The notes under the pieces were generated by a model. It worked only from the letters and a program-made list of their open reading frames with translations, did no database searches and was not told the origin of the DNA. Position numbers and translations under genes: made by a program. A stretch of DNA of 64,000 bases, from contig NC_057801.1 of assembly GCF_018294505.1 (NCBI RefSeq), forward strand, positions 843,753,465 through 843,817,464, written 5' to 3'. Below, piece after piece: positions 1-10,109 of the stretch (position 1 is the first letter of the stretch; each line of letters starts with the position of its first letter). This stretch comes from Triticum aestivum. Lineage: Eukaryota; Streptophyta; Magnoliopsida; Poales; Poaceae.

Positions 1-1064
1 TTATTCTCATTAGTCAACATATTGTTCAATAATAATTCAGCTTCATCGAATGTTCTTTCCCTGAAAACACAACTAGGACACCTATCCAAGTGGTCCTTGG
101 AAGCATCAGTTAGTCCATTATAGAAGATATCAAGTATTTTATTTTTCTTAAGTGGATGATCAGGCAAAGCATTAAGTAATCAGAGAAGCCTCCCCCAAGC
201 TTGTGGGAGACTCTCTTCTTTAATTTGCACAAAATTATATATTTCCTGCAAGGCAGCTTGTTTCTTATGAGCAGGAAAATATTTAGCAGAGAAGTAATAA
301 ATCATATCCTAGGGACTACGCACACAACCAGGATCAAGAGAATTAAACCAAGTCTTAGCATCACCCTTTAATGAGAACGGAAATATCTTAAGGATATAAT
401 AATAGCGAGAAGTCTTATCGTTAGTAAACATGGTGGCTATATCGTTTAACTTGGTGAGATGTGCCATAACAGTTTCAGATTCAGTGCCATAAAAAGGATT
501 GGATTCAACTAAAGTAATAATCTCAGGATCAACAGAGAATTCATATTCCTTATCAGTAACAAAGATAGGTGAAGTGGCAAAAGCAGGGTCATGTTTCATT
601 TTAGCATTTAGAGTCTTTTGTTTCAGCTTAGCTAATAATTTCTTAAGATCTGATCTATCATTGCAAGCAAGAAAATCTCTAGTAGTTTCTTCATCCATAA
701 CATAACTCTCGGGAACAACAGGCAGTTCATAATCGTTCGGAGAACTTTCATCATCACTATCATCAATAATTTCATTCTCAATAATTTCATTCTCCCTAGC
801 CTTAGTAAGTTGTTTATCAAGAAATTCACCTAACAACACAGTGGTATCAAGCATAGAAGTAGTTTCATCATAAGTATCATGCATAGCAGAAGTGGCATCA
901 TCAATAACATGCGACATATCAGAATTCATAGCAATAGCAGGTTTAGGTGTTGCAAGCTTATTCGTAACGGAAGGAGAATCTAGTGCAGAGCTAGATGGCA
1001 GTTCCTTACCCCCCCTCGTAGTTGAGGGATAAATTTTGGTTCTTTGATCTTTCAAGCTCTTCAT
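1..1064 (-). pseudogene. gag: Gypsy gag, broken by nonsense codons, incomplete
   Basis: An open frame starts at 1064 (MKSLKDQRTK...) and codes 251 residues to a TAG at 309-311. The same frame then continues past the stop with recognisable retrotransposon gag sequence (Retrotrans_gag-like; '...KGDAKTWFNSL' before the stop, '...FPAHKKQAALQEIYNF' after it). A second stop (TGA, about 178-180) follows, and the frame stays open to the window edge ('...FREERTFDEAELLLNNM'). The N-terminal third is acidic and Ser/Thr-rich. Both stops are explained by single C-to-T changes (CAG to TAG, CGA to TGA), the decay expected of methylated, silenced elements. Gag would form the cytoplasmic retrotransposon particle; this copy cannot make a full protein. 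Confidence 0.8.
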
Positions 1065-1113
1065 AGTGATTAACAGATATAAATCCCAAGTGACTCAGAG
1101 AATAGAGCTATGC

Positions 1114-1131
1114 TCCCCGGCAACGGTGCCA
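1114..1131 (-). other. Primer binding site, tRNA-Asp type
   Basis: The minus strand reads TGGCACCGTTGCCGGGGA, which differs by one base from the complement of the plant tRNA-Asp 3' end (TGGCGCCGTTGCCGGGGA). It lies 11 nt downstream of the LTR end, which fixes both the LTR boundary and the orientation of the element. The single change, CG to CA, is what deamination of a methylated CpG would leave. Confidence 0.85.
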
Positions 1132-1142
1132 GAAATTAGTCT

Positions 1143-2442
1143 TGATAACCCACAAGTGTAGGGGCTCGCAACATCTTTCGAGGGTAGAATATTCAACCCA
1201 AATTTATTGATTCGACACAAGGGGAGCCAAAGAATATTCTTGAGTATTAGCAGTTGAGTTGTCAATTCAACCACACCTGGATAACTTAGTATCTGTAGCA
1301 AGGTATTTAGTAGCAAAGTAGTATGATAGTAATGGTAACAGTGGTAAAAGGTAAAGATAGTAATAGCAATATTTTTGGGTTTTATAGTGATTGTAACAAC
1401 AGCTACACTAAAGTAAATAAGCGAAGCACAATATACGAAAAGCTCGTACGCAATGGATCAGTGATGGATAATTATGTCGGATGTGATTCCTCATGTAATA
1501 GCAATAACATACTGTGACATAGAACTAACTCCAATTCATCAATGTAATGTAGGCATGTATTCCGAATATAGTCATATGTGCTTATGGAAAAGAAAATGCA
1601 TGACATCTTTTCTCCTACCCTCCCGTGGCAGCGGGATCCGAGTGGAAACTAAGGGATATTAAGGCCTCCTTTTAATAGAGAACCGGACCAAAGCATTAAC
1701 ACATAGTGAATACATGGACTCAAACTACGGTCATCACCGAGAAGTATCCCGATTATTGTCACTTCGGGGTTGTCGGATTATAACACATAATAGGTGACTA
1801 TAGACTTGCAAGATAGGATCAAGAACACACATATATCAATGAAAACATAATAGGTTCAGATCTGAAATCATGGCACTCGGGCCCTAGTGACAAGCATTAA
1901 GCATAGCAAAGTCATAGCAACATCAATCTTAGAACACAGTGGATACTTGGGATCATGAAATTAGTGATGGAGGATGGTTGATGCTGACAATGGCGACGAA
2001 TCCCCCTCTCCAGAGCCCCGAACGGACTCCAGATCAGCCCTCCCGAGAGAGATTAGGGCTTGGCGGCGGCTCCGTATCGTAAAACGCGATGGAACTTTCT
2101 CTCTGATTTTTCTCTCTGCGAGACGGAATATATGGAGTTGGAGTTGAGGTCGGTGGAGCTGCAGGGGGCCCACGAGACAGGGGGCGCTCCCCCCACCCTC
2201 GTGGACAGGGTGTGGGCCCCCTGGTCTACATCTTTTGCGAGCATTTTTTATATTTTCTGAAACTTGTCTCCGAGGATTTTCAGGTCATTCCAAGAACTTT
2301 TGTTTTCTACACATGAAACAACATCATGGTAATTCTGCTGAAAAAAGCGTCAGTCCGGGTTAGTTACATTCAAATCATGCAAGTTAGAGTCCAAAACAAG
2401 GGCAAAAGTGTTTGGAAAAGTAGATACGTTGGAGACGTATCA
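1143..2442 (-). repeat. 5' LTR of the Gypsy element (1.3 kb)
   Basis: The segment begins TG and ends CA on both strands. On the minus strand it opens TGATACGTCTCCAACGTATC and closes GGGTTATCA just before the primer binding site. It contains the GC-rich 'GGGGGCGCTCC...CCACCCTCGTGGAC' block (about 2180-2215) seen in several high-copy wheat LTRs. The ORFs across 1095-2260 are LTR readings in arbitrary frames, not genes. Confidence 0.85.
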
Positions 2443-2770
2443 GCGAGCAACATATTTTTTGGAAATCATACATACTGATCTATGTGGTCCGATAAATATT
2501 GAAACTCGCGGCGGGTATCATTATTTTCTCACCTTCACAAATGATTAGAGCAGATATGGGTATATCTACTTGATGAAACATAAGTCTGAAACATTTAAGA
2601 ATTTCAGAGTAAAGTGGAAAATCATCGTAACAAGAAAATAAAGTTTCTATGATCTGATCGTGGAGGAGAGTATTTTAGTTATGAGTTTGCTCTTCATTTG
2701 AAACAATGCGGAATAGTTTCACAACTCACGCCACCTGAAACACCACTGCGTAATGATGTCTCCAAACGTC
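2443..2770 (+). pseudogene. pol: Copia integrase fragment (Angela)
   Basis: Translation shows the start of the integrase core: 'HTDLCGPI' with the first catalytic Asp, then 'GGYHYFLTFTND', and further on 'SDRGGEYFSYEF' with the second catalytic Asp and 'CGIVSQLTPPETPLRND' near the end. The frame is broken by a TAG after 'FTND', by a frameshift in the A-rich stretch around 2620-2645, and by a TGA just before 'SDRGG' (CGA to TGA). It is cut at 2770 by the solo LTR. The same gene resumes at 10110 ('...NHTLLDVVRSMM'). Confidence 0.8.
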
Positions 2771-2809
2771 TGATACGTCTCCAACGTACACTACTACAAA
2801 AAGGGCTAT

Positions 2810-3110
2810 TGATGGAATGGCCACTAATGGCGCACCTATCATGTGGTGCGCCACTACTATATACCAGTGGCGCACCATGTGCAGGTGCGCCATTAGTGTG
2901 GAAGACACTAATGGCGCACCATGCACACGGTGCGCCACTAGAAACAAATTTATTTTCCAAACATTTTAATGGCGCACCGTGGCACAGTGCGCCGTTACTA
3001 GTGCAAACTAGTAATGACGCACTGGCCACACCGTGCGCCATTAGAATATATACTTTTTTTTGAAAAACTTCTAATGGCACACCAGAAGCTGGTGCGCCAT
3101 TAGTAACCAG
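2810..3110. repeat. CACTA-3 left sub-terminal repeats
   Basis: About ten copies of GGCGCACC or its reverse complement GGTGCGCC, usually paired as ATGGCGCACC-n-GGTGCGCCATTAG, give short hairpins spaced 15-40 bp apart. In En/Spm elements such arrays bind the element's TNPA-like protein. Several copies have decayed at the CpG (for example GGCACACC near 3077). Confidence 0.85.
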
Positions 3111-3174
3111 GGTCGACCCCCCACTCCATCAGCCGCCGCCGCCGACTGCACCCTCCACCGACCCCGTCCCACCG

Positions 3175-3525
3175 CACCCTCCCCCGCTCCACCGGCCGCC
3201 GCCGCTGACCCTCGGCCCGCACCCTCCCCCACTCCACCGCCGCCGACGACCACCCGCACCCTCCCCCACTCCACCGCCACCGACGTCCCACCGCACCCTC
3301 CCCCGCTCCACCAGCCGCCATCGCCGAACCCCAGCCCGCACCCTCCCTCACTCCACCGCCGCTGCCGACCCCCCGCACCCTCCCCAACTCCACCGCCGCC
3401 GACGTCCCACCGCACCCTCCCCCGCTCCACTGGCCGCCGCCGCCAACCCCTGGCCCGCACCGTCCCCCACTCCACCGCCGCCGACGACCACCCACACCCT
3501 CTCCCCCGCACCCTCCCCGGCTTGC
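3175..3525. repeat. GC-rich compound minisatellite
   Basis: Units all start CACCCTCCCCC-CTCCACC and alternate 45, 37, 37, 45, 37, 37, 45, 37 bp, a higher-order period of 119 bp. The repeat explains the long Gly/Arg/Trp-rich ORFs in several minus-strand frames here, which are not genes. It is followed by an AT-rich stretch (3545-3780) with no feature. Confidence 0.8.
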
Positions 3526-3789
3526 TCCACCGTCACAAATGAATGCAACTAAAATTGCAAAAAAAACAAATTTGATTATATTTTCAAATAACAAATTTGA
3601 TGATATTTTCAAATAATAAATTTGAGGATATTTTTTCATATTCATAAATATTTTCAAATAACAGATTTGATGATATTTTAAAAAAAATATTACTATTTTT
3701 ATAAAAAAAATATTACTATTATGATTTAAACAAGTTTGAACATATTTAAACACAAATAAATATCAAACAACATTTGAAATGCATAAATA

Positions 3790-3866
3790 CAAAAAATGGG
3801 GAGCCTGGGAATCGAACCCAGGACCTCCTGGTGTGTGTGCTGCGTGCTGACCAGTCGGGCTATGGG
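3790..3866 (-). other. tRNA-like sequence with A box, B box and T-run
   Basis: The minus strand carries TAGCCCGACTGGTCAGC (A box, 3851-3862), GGTTCGATTCC (B box, 3808-3818), a T-arm stem CCTGG-TTCGATT-CCAGG and a following TTTTTT run (3790-3796) that could end RNA polymerase III transcription. The acceptor stem does not pair (the 3' side GGCTCCC lacks a matching 5' side) and the anticodon arm is poor. I therefore read it as a tRNA-derived relic or SINE-like head rather than a working tRNA gene. It lies inside CACTA-3. Confidence 0.5.
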
Positions 3867-3939
3867 TTAGGTTGTATATAACCTGACCAGTCGTACTTAT
3901 GGCGCACTAGGTTTAGGTCCGCCATTAGAACCCTCCCCC

Positions 3940-6196
3940 CACACCACCTACTCACCTCACTGTAGCCTCCCTTCCTTCCTGCTCGCCAGATTCACCGTAC
4001 ACCGCCGCCCCCTCCGTCCCCCGCCGCCTCCCTCTCCCCTTCCTCCGTCCGTCGCAGCCGCCCACGCACCCCCGCCGTAGCCGCCCCCGCCGCCCACGCG
4101 CCGCCTCCCTCCCGAGCCCTGCCTCCCCCGCGAGCGCCGTCTCTCCCCCGAGCCCCGCCTCCCCCGCGAGCGCCGCCTCCCTCGCCTCCCTCCCTAACCC
4201 TCGGAGCCGCCGGAGACTTGGAGCCTCGGCGCCGCCCCACATCCACCAGAAGAGAATGCCCCATGTCCACCAGGAGAGGAGGCCCGCGACCTCCCCGCCT
4301 CCCCCAAGCTCGTCGTCTCCGCCCTCCATCGTCTCTGCTCCGGCCACCACCTCATCGTGGTCAGGTAATCTTCTTTTCCTCTCTTCCTCCTCTCCTCCCT
4401 CCCGGCCATGCCCTCTTCTTCTCTCTTTGGCTAGGTTTAGGTCAAATCCCTCCCGGCCATGTCCATCTTCTTGCTCTATAGCAAGTATCCATCTTCTTGT
4501 GTAGGCATGGCGATGATTTTGTTTAGAATGGAGCTTAATTTAGGAGTTCTTCACCTCCCCGAGACTAACAATATTCTAAGTTATATGTGTCCTCTTTTTG
4601 TAAAATGATCCACTGCAAGTTCTTACTCTGGAAAGATGTGACTAAAATCACTCTAAATTAGTTAAAAATCTCCTAATTCTTTGTTCCCTTTTTGGGTAGA
4701 ACTGATCCAGATGGCAGCTTCCTTATTGTGGAAAGGAACTAAAAAAAGAACCTGCAGACACAGGTGCCACATAAATATATTCTCCCCTGTAGACAGAGCC
4801 AGCAGCTGCCTTTCTAGAAAACAATTGTCTTTATCAGATGTGCTGCATCAAATATGGCACAAGAATCACAAAACTATGGGGAATGCCCATCTATTAGTGT
4901 ACTAATGTATTACTCCCAGCTAGCAATAGCTTCCTCCATGCCCATGTGCCCAGTGACAACAAATCTTGCCCAAAAAAGGACTGTCCAGTGCCCAAAACTC
5001 CAGACTGTCACAAGCTTTATTAGTGATTAGAAGAAACACCAGAGAGAGAGAGAGAGAGAGATCCTGGCAAGCAGGCAGGCTGGAGTTGTAGAGAGAGGAT
5101 GGTGGTGATTAATGGTTGTCCACACTCCAGAGTATTTTTCCTCCTGGCCACTCCTTGCTGCTAGTTCCTCAAGGACTTCTGCTCAAAATTAGCTCAAGAA
5201 GTTGCATCTGGCTTTTACAAAGTTGTTTTGGCTTAGAGGATAAGTTGTTGTATATACTGTCATAAAATTTGCTTCATATGCTTGTATCTGGGTGCTAAAA
5301 TCACTTTTGTTAGAGCTTTTTTATTTCAGTAAAACTGATAGATTTAGTTCATTGATATGCTTCCTCTGATCTTCTTTGGCAAGAGGCCGAGAGGTGGTAA
5401 CAGATAGATTTAGTTCATTGGTACAGATAAATTTGTTAATATTCTTCAGGAAGCTTGCTTGAGCTGTTTATATACTTGCTTGCTTGCTAGAAAAAACAGT
5501 TAGTGAAATGAATTGCTTGCTTGCTACTGTTTTTATTCAAAAATTATTGGAGTTTATATCATATATATTGCTGGCATGTATTTCATATGTTCTGTAGCAT
5601 TAAGGCTACATAGCATGCCATTTTTGTGCCTTGTATTAATTGCTTTCCCTACATGTTTGCAGGTTTAAGTGAAAAAAGAGGAAGAAAGGAGAATCGGGGT
5701 AGGGTTTCATGGCTAGAAGATATATTGCTGGGTTTTGTCTCCGACAATCGTGTCGTGATCATATTGGGGGGTTTTGTCTCCGACCATCGTGTCGTGATGA
5801 TATTGTGGGGTGTAGTGGGGTTGCAGCGGGGCGGGGTGGGATAATGATTTTGCAGGTACCCCGAGAGGCCCTTGAGTTTGCCGGAATGTCGATTAACTTC
5901 CGTTTCGGCAAATTCGGGTACTCCATATGTCATATTTTCAGCAAAGGTCATGCTGAAATAGGACATATGGGGTACTTGAGACTAATGCATGGGCCGGGGT
6001 ATCTTAGTACTTAGTTAAGTAGGATCAACTGCCCCTTTTTGTTTTACTAATGTGTACTAGGTGCTCCCATCTTCTGTGTCATTGTTACCCTAATTCATAG
6101 TCCAGTACAATTGGCCTTTCAGTATAGCCTATTATCATGCATGTTTTATGATCTGTTGTAAGGGTACTAATTGGTCTCTTCTGCTGCTTATCAGAG
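3940..6196 (+). other. Gene-like 5' region (non-coding exon and introns) inside CACTA-3
   Basis: A C-rich stretch of about 420 bp ends in a good splice donor (TCAG/GTAATC at 4364/4365) and is followed by T-rich, intron-like sequence. This is the usual look of a grass 5' exon. A second exon-like piece starts after TTTGCAG at 5662 and contains a 41-bp tandem duplication around 5730-5812 (GGTTTTGTCTCCGAC.ATCGT). No convincing coding frame is present. A GA microsatellite is at 5041-5062. The position upstream of the B3 exons suggests the captured gene's untranslated leader. Confidence 0.4.
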
Positions 6197-7291
6197 ATGG
6201 GGGGAAGCAGCCACCGCCGCTCTGCGACACCGCAGTATGAGTTGGATGCTTCCGAGTTCTTCAGTATCATACTTGGGACTTCAGTATCATCCATGAAGCA
6301 GGTATATAAAACGAGAGATCTCCCTTTCACCCATCTCATTATGATATCTGTTGTTTGCTACATCATTCATTGTCCCAAACTGCAGAGGCTGCCTGACAGT
6401 TTTATGAACATGCTGGGTGAAGATCTGCCAAATAATGTGAAGCTGCGACAGGCCAGCAGCGGGTTTCGCAGGTAGTGGGATGTGGAGTTGTTGATCAAGG
6501 AGGGCCACATGTACTTGTCTCGTGGGTGGTAGAAGTTCTACCGTGCCTATGACCTGCGGCTGGGGTACTTCCTTCTCTTCAGGTACGACGACGACGCCAC
6601 CATGCTCATCGTGAAGGTGTTCAACGCGACTATGTGTCGCATGCGCTACGCTGACGATGATGATGCCGGTACGTTCTGCCTCTTCTTATTCCTCTACATT
6701 TGGCTTTGTCTCACATCGATTGTTAACGGTCATTGTTGCATTTGGACAGGTAATGGGAGCAGCAGCAGTGACACTGGCTACAGCCAAAGTAGCAGCGACT
6801 ATGTCTGTAGCAAAAGCAACACCAATTCTGGCATTAGCGAAAGCAGCAGCGATTCTGGCAGCAACATAGACAACAAGAAGGATGATCCGGACCGGAGTGC
6901 GGGAGAAGAGGAGCAGAGTGGGGATGAGGAGCTGCAGGATGACGATGGGCATCAGGCTGAGGATGACCTAGTGCTGGTGGTGGCTGACCAAGGGCAAGAG
7001 ATGGTGGTGGCTGACCATGGGCAAGAGATGGTGGTGGCTGACCATGGGTAAGAGATGGAGGTGGCTGAGGGTGACCTAGCGATGGTCGCGCCTGTCCTGC
7101 CTGAAGGTGGCCTCGCGATGGTGGTGGTGCCTGACAATGACCATGCACCGGTGGTGGCGCCGGTGATCCCACAGCTGGGCGACATGACCACGCCAATTGT
7201 GGTAGAAGACTACATCCCATTGCCTCCACCGCCTCGCCACTCTGGGCGCATCAGACTGAGGAAGGAGAAGGAGAAGAACAATGAGAACTGA
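6197..7291 (+). pseudogene. B3 DNA-binding-domain gene carried by CACTA-3, three exons, nonsense mutations
   Basis: Exons are 6197-6301, 6386-6668 and 6750-7291, with GT-AG introns of 84 and 81 bp. The joined frame is exactly 310 codons ending TGA. Exons 1 and 2 encode a B3 (REM-like) domain of plant transcription factors: 'FFSIILGT' near residue 23, 'LPDSFMNMLGEDLPNNVKL', a 'WDVELLIKEGHMYLSRGW' segment, then 'FYRAYDLRLGYFLLFRYD'. Exon 3 is a Ser-rich then acidic linker, with three to four copies of VVAD.GQEM, and a basic tail (PPRHSGRIRLRKEKEK). Stops interrupt it at 6473 (TAG), 6530 (TAG) and 7049 (TAA, probably from CAA). Retained introns argue for DNA-level capture, not retroposition. The start was chosen because the ATG follows a TTATCAG acceptor-like site and opens the domain. 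Confidence 0.75.
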
Positions 7292-7380
7292 ACTATGTCA
7301 GGTATGTCAGATCTCCAAAATGATATATATATACTTAGTTACCTATGTTATCTCTAATATGCTTAGTTTCCTATAGGTTA

Positions 7381-7990
7381 GCTTCATTTTACCTAAGTTG
7401 GCTCTAATATGCTAACTTAGAGCTTATATGCTTAGTTTCCTATAGGTTAGCTCCAAAATAACTTATGTTAGCACAAAATGATCAAGTTTACATAATAAGC
7501 TTATAGTCTTTTTCTTATTCTTCTTCTTTTACAAAATGACATAGGTTAGCTTCATTTTACCTAAGTTGGCTCTAATATGCTAACTTAGAGCTTATATGCT
7601 TAGTTTCCTATAGGTTAGCTCCAAAATAACTTATGTTAGCACAAAATGATCAAGTTTACATAATAAGCTTATAGTCTTTTTCTTATTCTTCTTCTTTTCC
7701 AAAATGACATAGGTTAGCTTCATTTTACCTAAGTTGGCTCTAATATGCTAACTTAGAGCTTATATGCTTAGTTTCCTATAGGTTAGCTCCAAAATAACTT
7801 ATGTTAGCACAAAATGATCAAGTTTACATAATAAGCTTATAGTCTTCTTCTTATTCTTCTTCTTTTCCAAAATGACATAGGTTATAGCTTCATTTTACCT
7901 AAGTTGGCTCCAAAATTCTTCTTATTCTTCTTCTAGTGTTCTTCTTCTTCTTCTAGTATTCTTCTAGTCTTCTTCTTCTTCTTCTTCTAA
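7381..7990. repeat. 168-bp tandem repeat downstream of the B3 gene
   Basis: Three full units of 168, 168 and 170 bp start at 7381, 7549 and 7717 (GCTTCATTTTACCTAAGTTGG), with a partial fourth at 7887 that runs into a CTT-rich tract. Each unit contains near-palindromic TAGGTTAGC/GCTAAC stretches. They lie in the expected 3' untranslated region of the B3 pseudogene. Confidence 0.85.
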
Positions 7991-8314
7991 CTTCTTGTTT
8001 ATCATTTTGCAGATTTGATTTAATTCACGGAAGCTTGCATGGATGGAGTGCTTCTTTTCCATTTGTGTTTTTATTTTGTATCAATGTGAAACTTTTGTGA
8101 ATTGATGGATAATGGTGTTGGATGAACAATGTGAAACTTTTGTAATATGTAACGATGGAACTATGTGTTGGCTATGTATGTATATATGATGGAACTTGTG
8201 TGTTGGCTATGATTGTTATATGGATGCTTGTTGTATATATATATGTGTTGGATATCTCATATGTGAAATAGTGACCTGAGATTAAGAAAAAACAAAAAAA
8301 ATTAAAAAAATTGT

Positions 8315-8530
8315 TACTAATGGCGCACTACCATGTGGTGCGCCATTAGTATAGCAGACACTAGTGGTGCACTGTGGGCAAAACTAATGGCGCACTGCAT
8401 GGTGCGCCATTAGTATACTAGATACTAATGGCGCACCAGTGGTGCGCCATTAGTAAAAAGTACTAGTGGCGTGATACTAATGGCGCACCAGTAGTGCGCC
8501 ATTAGTAGGCAAAACCGGTGCGCCATTAGT
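8315..8530. repeat. CACTA-3 right sub-terminal repeats
   Basis: About nine copies of GGCGCAC(C/T) and GGTGCGCC in alternating orientation mirror the left end. Together with the terminal repeats they define the two ends of one transposon. Confidence 0.85.
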
Positions 8531-10109
8531 AGGCCTTTTCCTAGTAGTGGTATCTATAATTTTTTATTGTTCCATGCTATTATATTACCCGTTTTGGATG
8601 TTTACGGGCTTTACTTTACACTTTTATATCATTTTTGGGACTAACCTACTAACCGGAGGCCCAGCCCGAATTGCTATTTTTTTTGCCTATTTTAGTGTTT
8701 CGAAGAAAAGAAATATCAAACGGAGTCCAAACGGAATGAAACCTTCGGGAGCGATCTTTTTGGAACAAACATGATCCAGAGGACTTGGAGTGGAAGTCAG
8801 GAAACAAGCGAGGCGGCCATGAGAGTGCCCGGCGCCCCCCTACAGGTGGGCGCACCCCCACCCTCGTAGGCCCCTCGAGCGTCCACCGGCCTACTTCTTC
8901 GTCCTACATATACCCATGTACCCCGAAACCATCAGAGGCGACCACGAAAAACTATTTCCACCACCGTAACCTTCTGTATCCGCGAGATCCCATCTTGGAG
9001 CCGTCGCCGGCACTCCACCGGAGGGGGAATCCACCATGGAGGGCCTCTACATCATCTCCAAGGCCTCTCCGATGAGTTGTGAGTAGTTTACCATAGACCT
9101 TCGGGTCCATAGTTATTAGCTAGATGGCTTCTTCTCTCTCTTTGATTCTCAATACAAAGTTCTCCTTCCTCTTCTTGGAGATCTATTCGATGTAACTCTT
9201 TTTGCGGTGTGTTTGTCGAGATCCGATGAGTTGTGTCTTTATGATCAAGTTTATCTATGAGAAATATTTGAATCTCCTCTGAATTGTTTTATGTGTGATT
9301 AAGTTATCTTTGCAAGTCTCTTCGAATTATCAGTTTGGTTTGGCCTACTAGATTGATCTTTCTTGCCATGGGAGAAGTGCATAGCTTTGGGCTCAATCTT
9401 GCGGTGTCCTTTACCCAGTGGCAGCAGGGGTAGCAAGGAACGTATTGTATTGTTGCCAGCGAGGATAAAAAGATGGGGTTTATACCATATTGCATGAGTT
9501 TATCCCTCTACATCATGTGATCTTTCTTAAAGTGTTACTCTGTTCTTCATGAACTTAATACTCTAGATGCAGGCAGGAGTCGGTCAATGTGTGGAGTAAT
9601 AGTAGTAGATGCAGGCAAGAGTCTGTCTACTTGTCACGGACGTGATGCCTATATACATGATCATGCCTAGATAATCTCATAATTATTCGCTTTTCTATCA
9701 ATTGCTCGACAGTAATTTGTTCACCCACCATAATAATTATGCTATCTTGAGAGAAGCCACTAGTGAAACCTATGGCCCCCGGGTCTATCTCTTATCATAT
9801 AAGATTTCAATCTACTTTTATTTGCATCTTTACTTTTCCAATCTATATCACAAAATACCAAAAATATATTTATCTTATCATATTATCTCTATCAGATCTC
9901 ACTTTCGCAAGTGGCCTTGAAGGGATTGACAACCCCTTTATTGCGTTGGTTGCGAGTTCTTGTTTGTTTGTGTAGGTGCGTGGGACTTGTGAGGAGCCTC
10001 CTACTGGATTGATACCTTGGTTCTCAAAAATTGAGGGAAATACTTATGCTACTGTGCTGCATCACCCTTTCCTCTTCAAGGAAAACCAACGCAAGCTCAA
10101 GACATAGCA

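Larger units (their letters stand above)
1..2442 (-). mobile_element. Gypsy LTR retrotransposon (Athila lineage), 5' LTR and gag, cut by window edge
   Basis: Read on the minus strand this is the 5' end of a Gypsy element: LTR (2442 down to 1143), an 18-nt primer binding site matching tRNA-Asp, a short leader, then gag running off the left edge. The tRNA-Asp primer and the gag style are typical of Athila-lineage families abundant in Triticeae (Sabrina/WHAM-like; exact family not verified). It is inserted into the Angela Copia element: Copia integrase sequence starts immediately to the right, at 2443, with GCGAG as the expected right copy of the target duplication. The other end lies outside the window. 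Confidence 0.85.
2789..8549. mobile_element. CACTA-3: non-autonomous CACTA transposon with B3-gene cargo
   Basis: Terminal inverted repeats CACTACTACAAAAAGG (2789) and ...CCTTTTCCTAGTAGTG (ending 8549) are flanked by a perfect 3-bp duplication GTA (2786-2788, 8550-8552). The host LTR reads through smoothly once the element is removed. Sub-terminal copies of (ACTA)ATGGCGCACC in both orientations occupy about 300 bp at the left end and 230 bp at the right end, as expected for En/Spm elements. I see no TNP2-type transposase. The inside holds a GC-rich minisatellite, a tRNA-like sequence, gene-like 5' sequence and a spliced B3-domain pseudogene. It is probably mobilised in trans. Confidence 0.92.
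2771..10109 (+). mobile_element. Solo LTR inserted in Angela, split by CACTA-3
   Basis: A TGATACGTCTCC start at 2771 and an ...AAGACATAGCA end at 10109 are flanked by a 5-bp duplication ACGTC (2766-2770 and 10110-10114). Removing CACTA-3 (2789-8549) and its duplicated GTA leaves about 1.58 kb of LTR with no internal domain, so this is a solo LTR left by LTR-LTR recombination. Its first 200 bases resemble the other TGATACGTCTCC LTRs in this window. ORFs at 8547-9975 are readings of LTR sequence. Confidence 0.9.

Noticed and set aside
3071..3753. Several overlapping Gly/Arg/Trp-rich ORFs up to 217 residues on the minus strand
   Set aside because: They are translations of the GC-rich minisatellite in all frames; no domain, no splice context and repeat-driven composition.
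3790..3866. Functional tRNA gene
   Set aside because: The acceptor stem does not pair and the anticodon arm is poor; only the promoter boxes and T-arm are convincing.
7381..7990. Tandem units considered as a CRISPR-like array
   Set aside because: Units are directly adjacent 168-bp tandem repeats with no unique spacers, in a eukaryotic transposon.
8547..9975. ORFs across the right part of the solo LTR
   Set aside because: The same frames recur in the related LTRs at 11772 and 48562 with stops at different places; they are LTR sequence.
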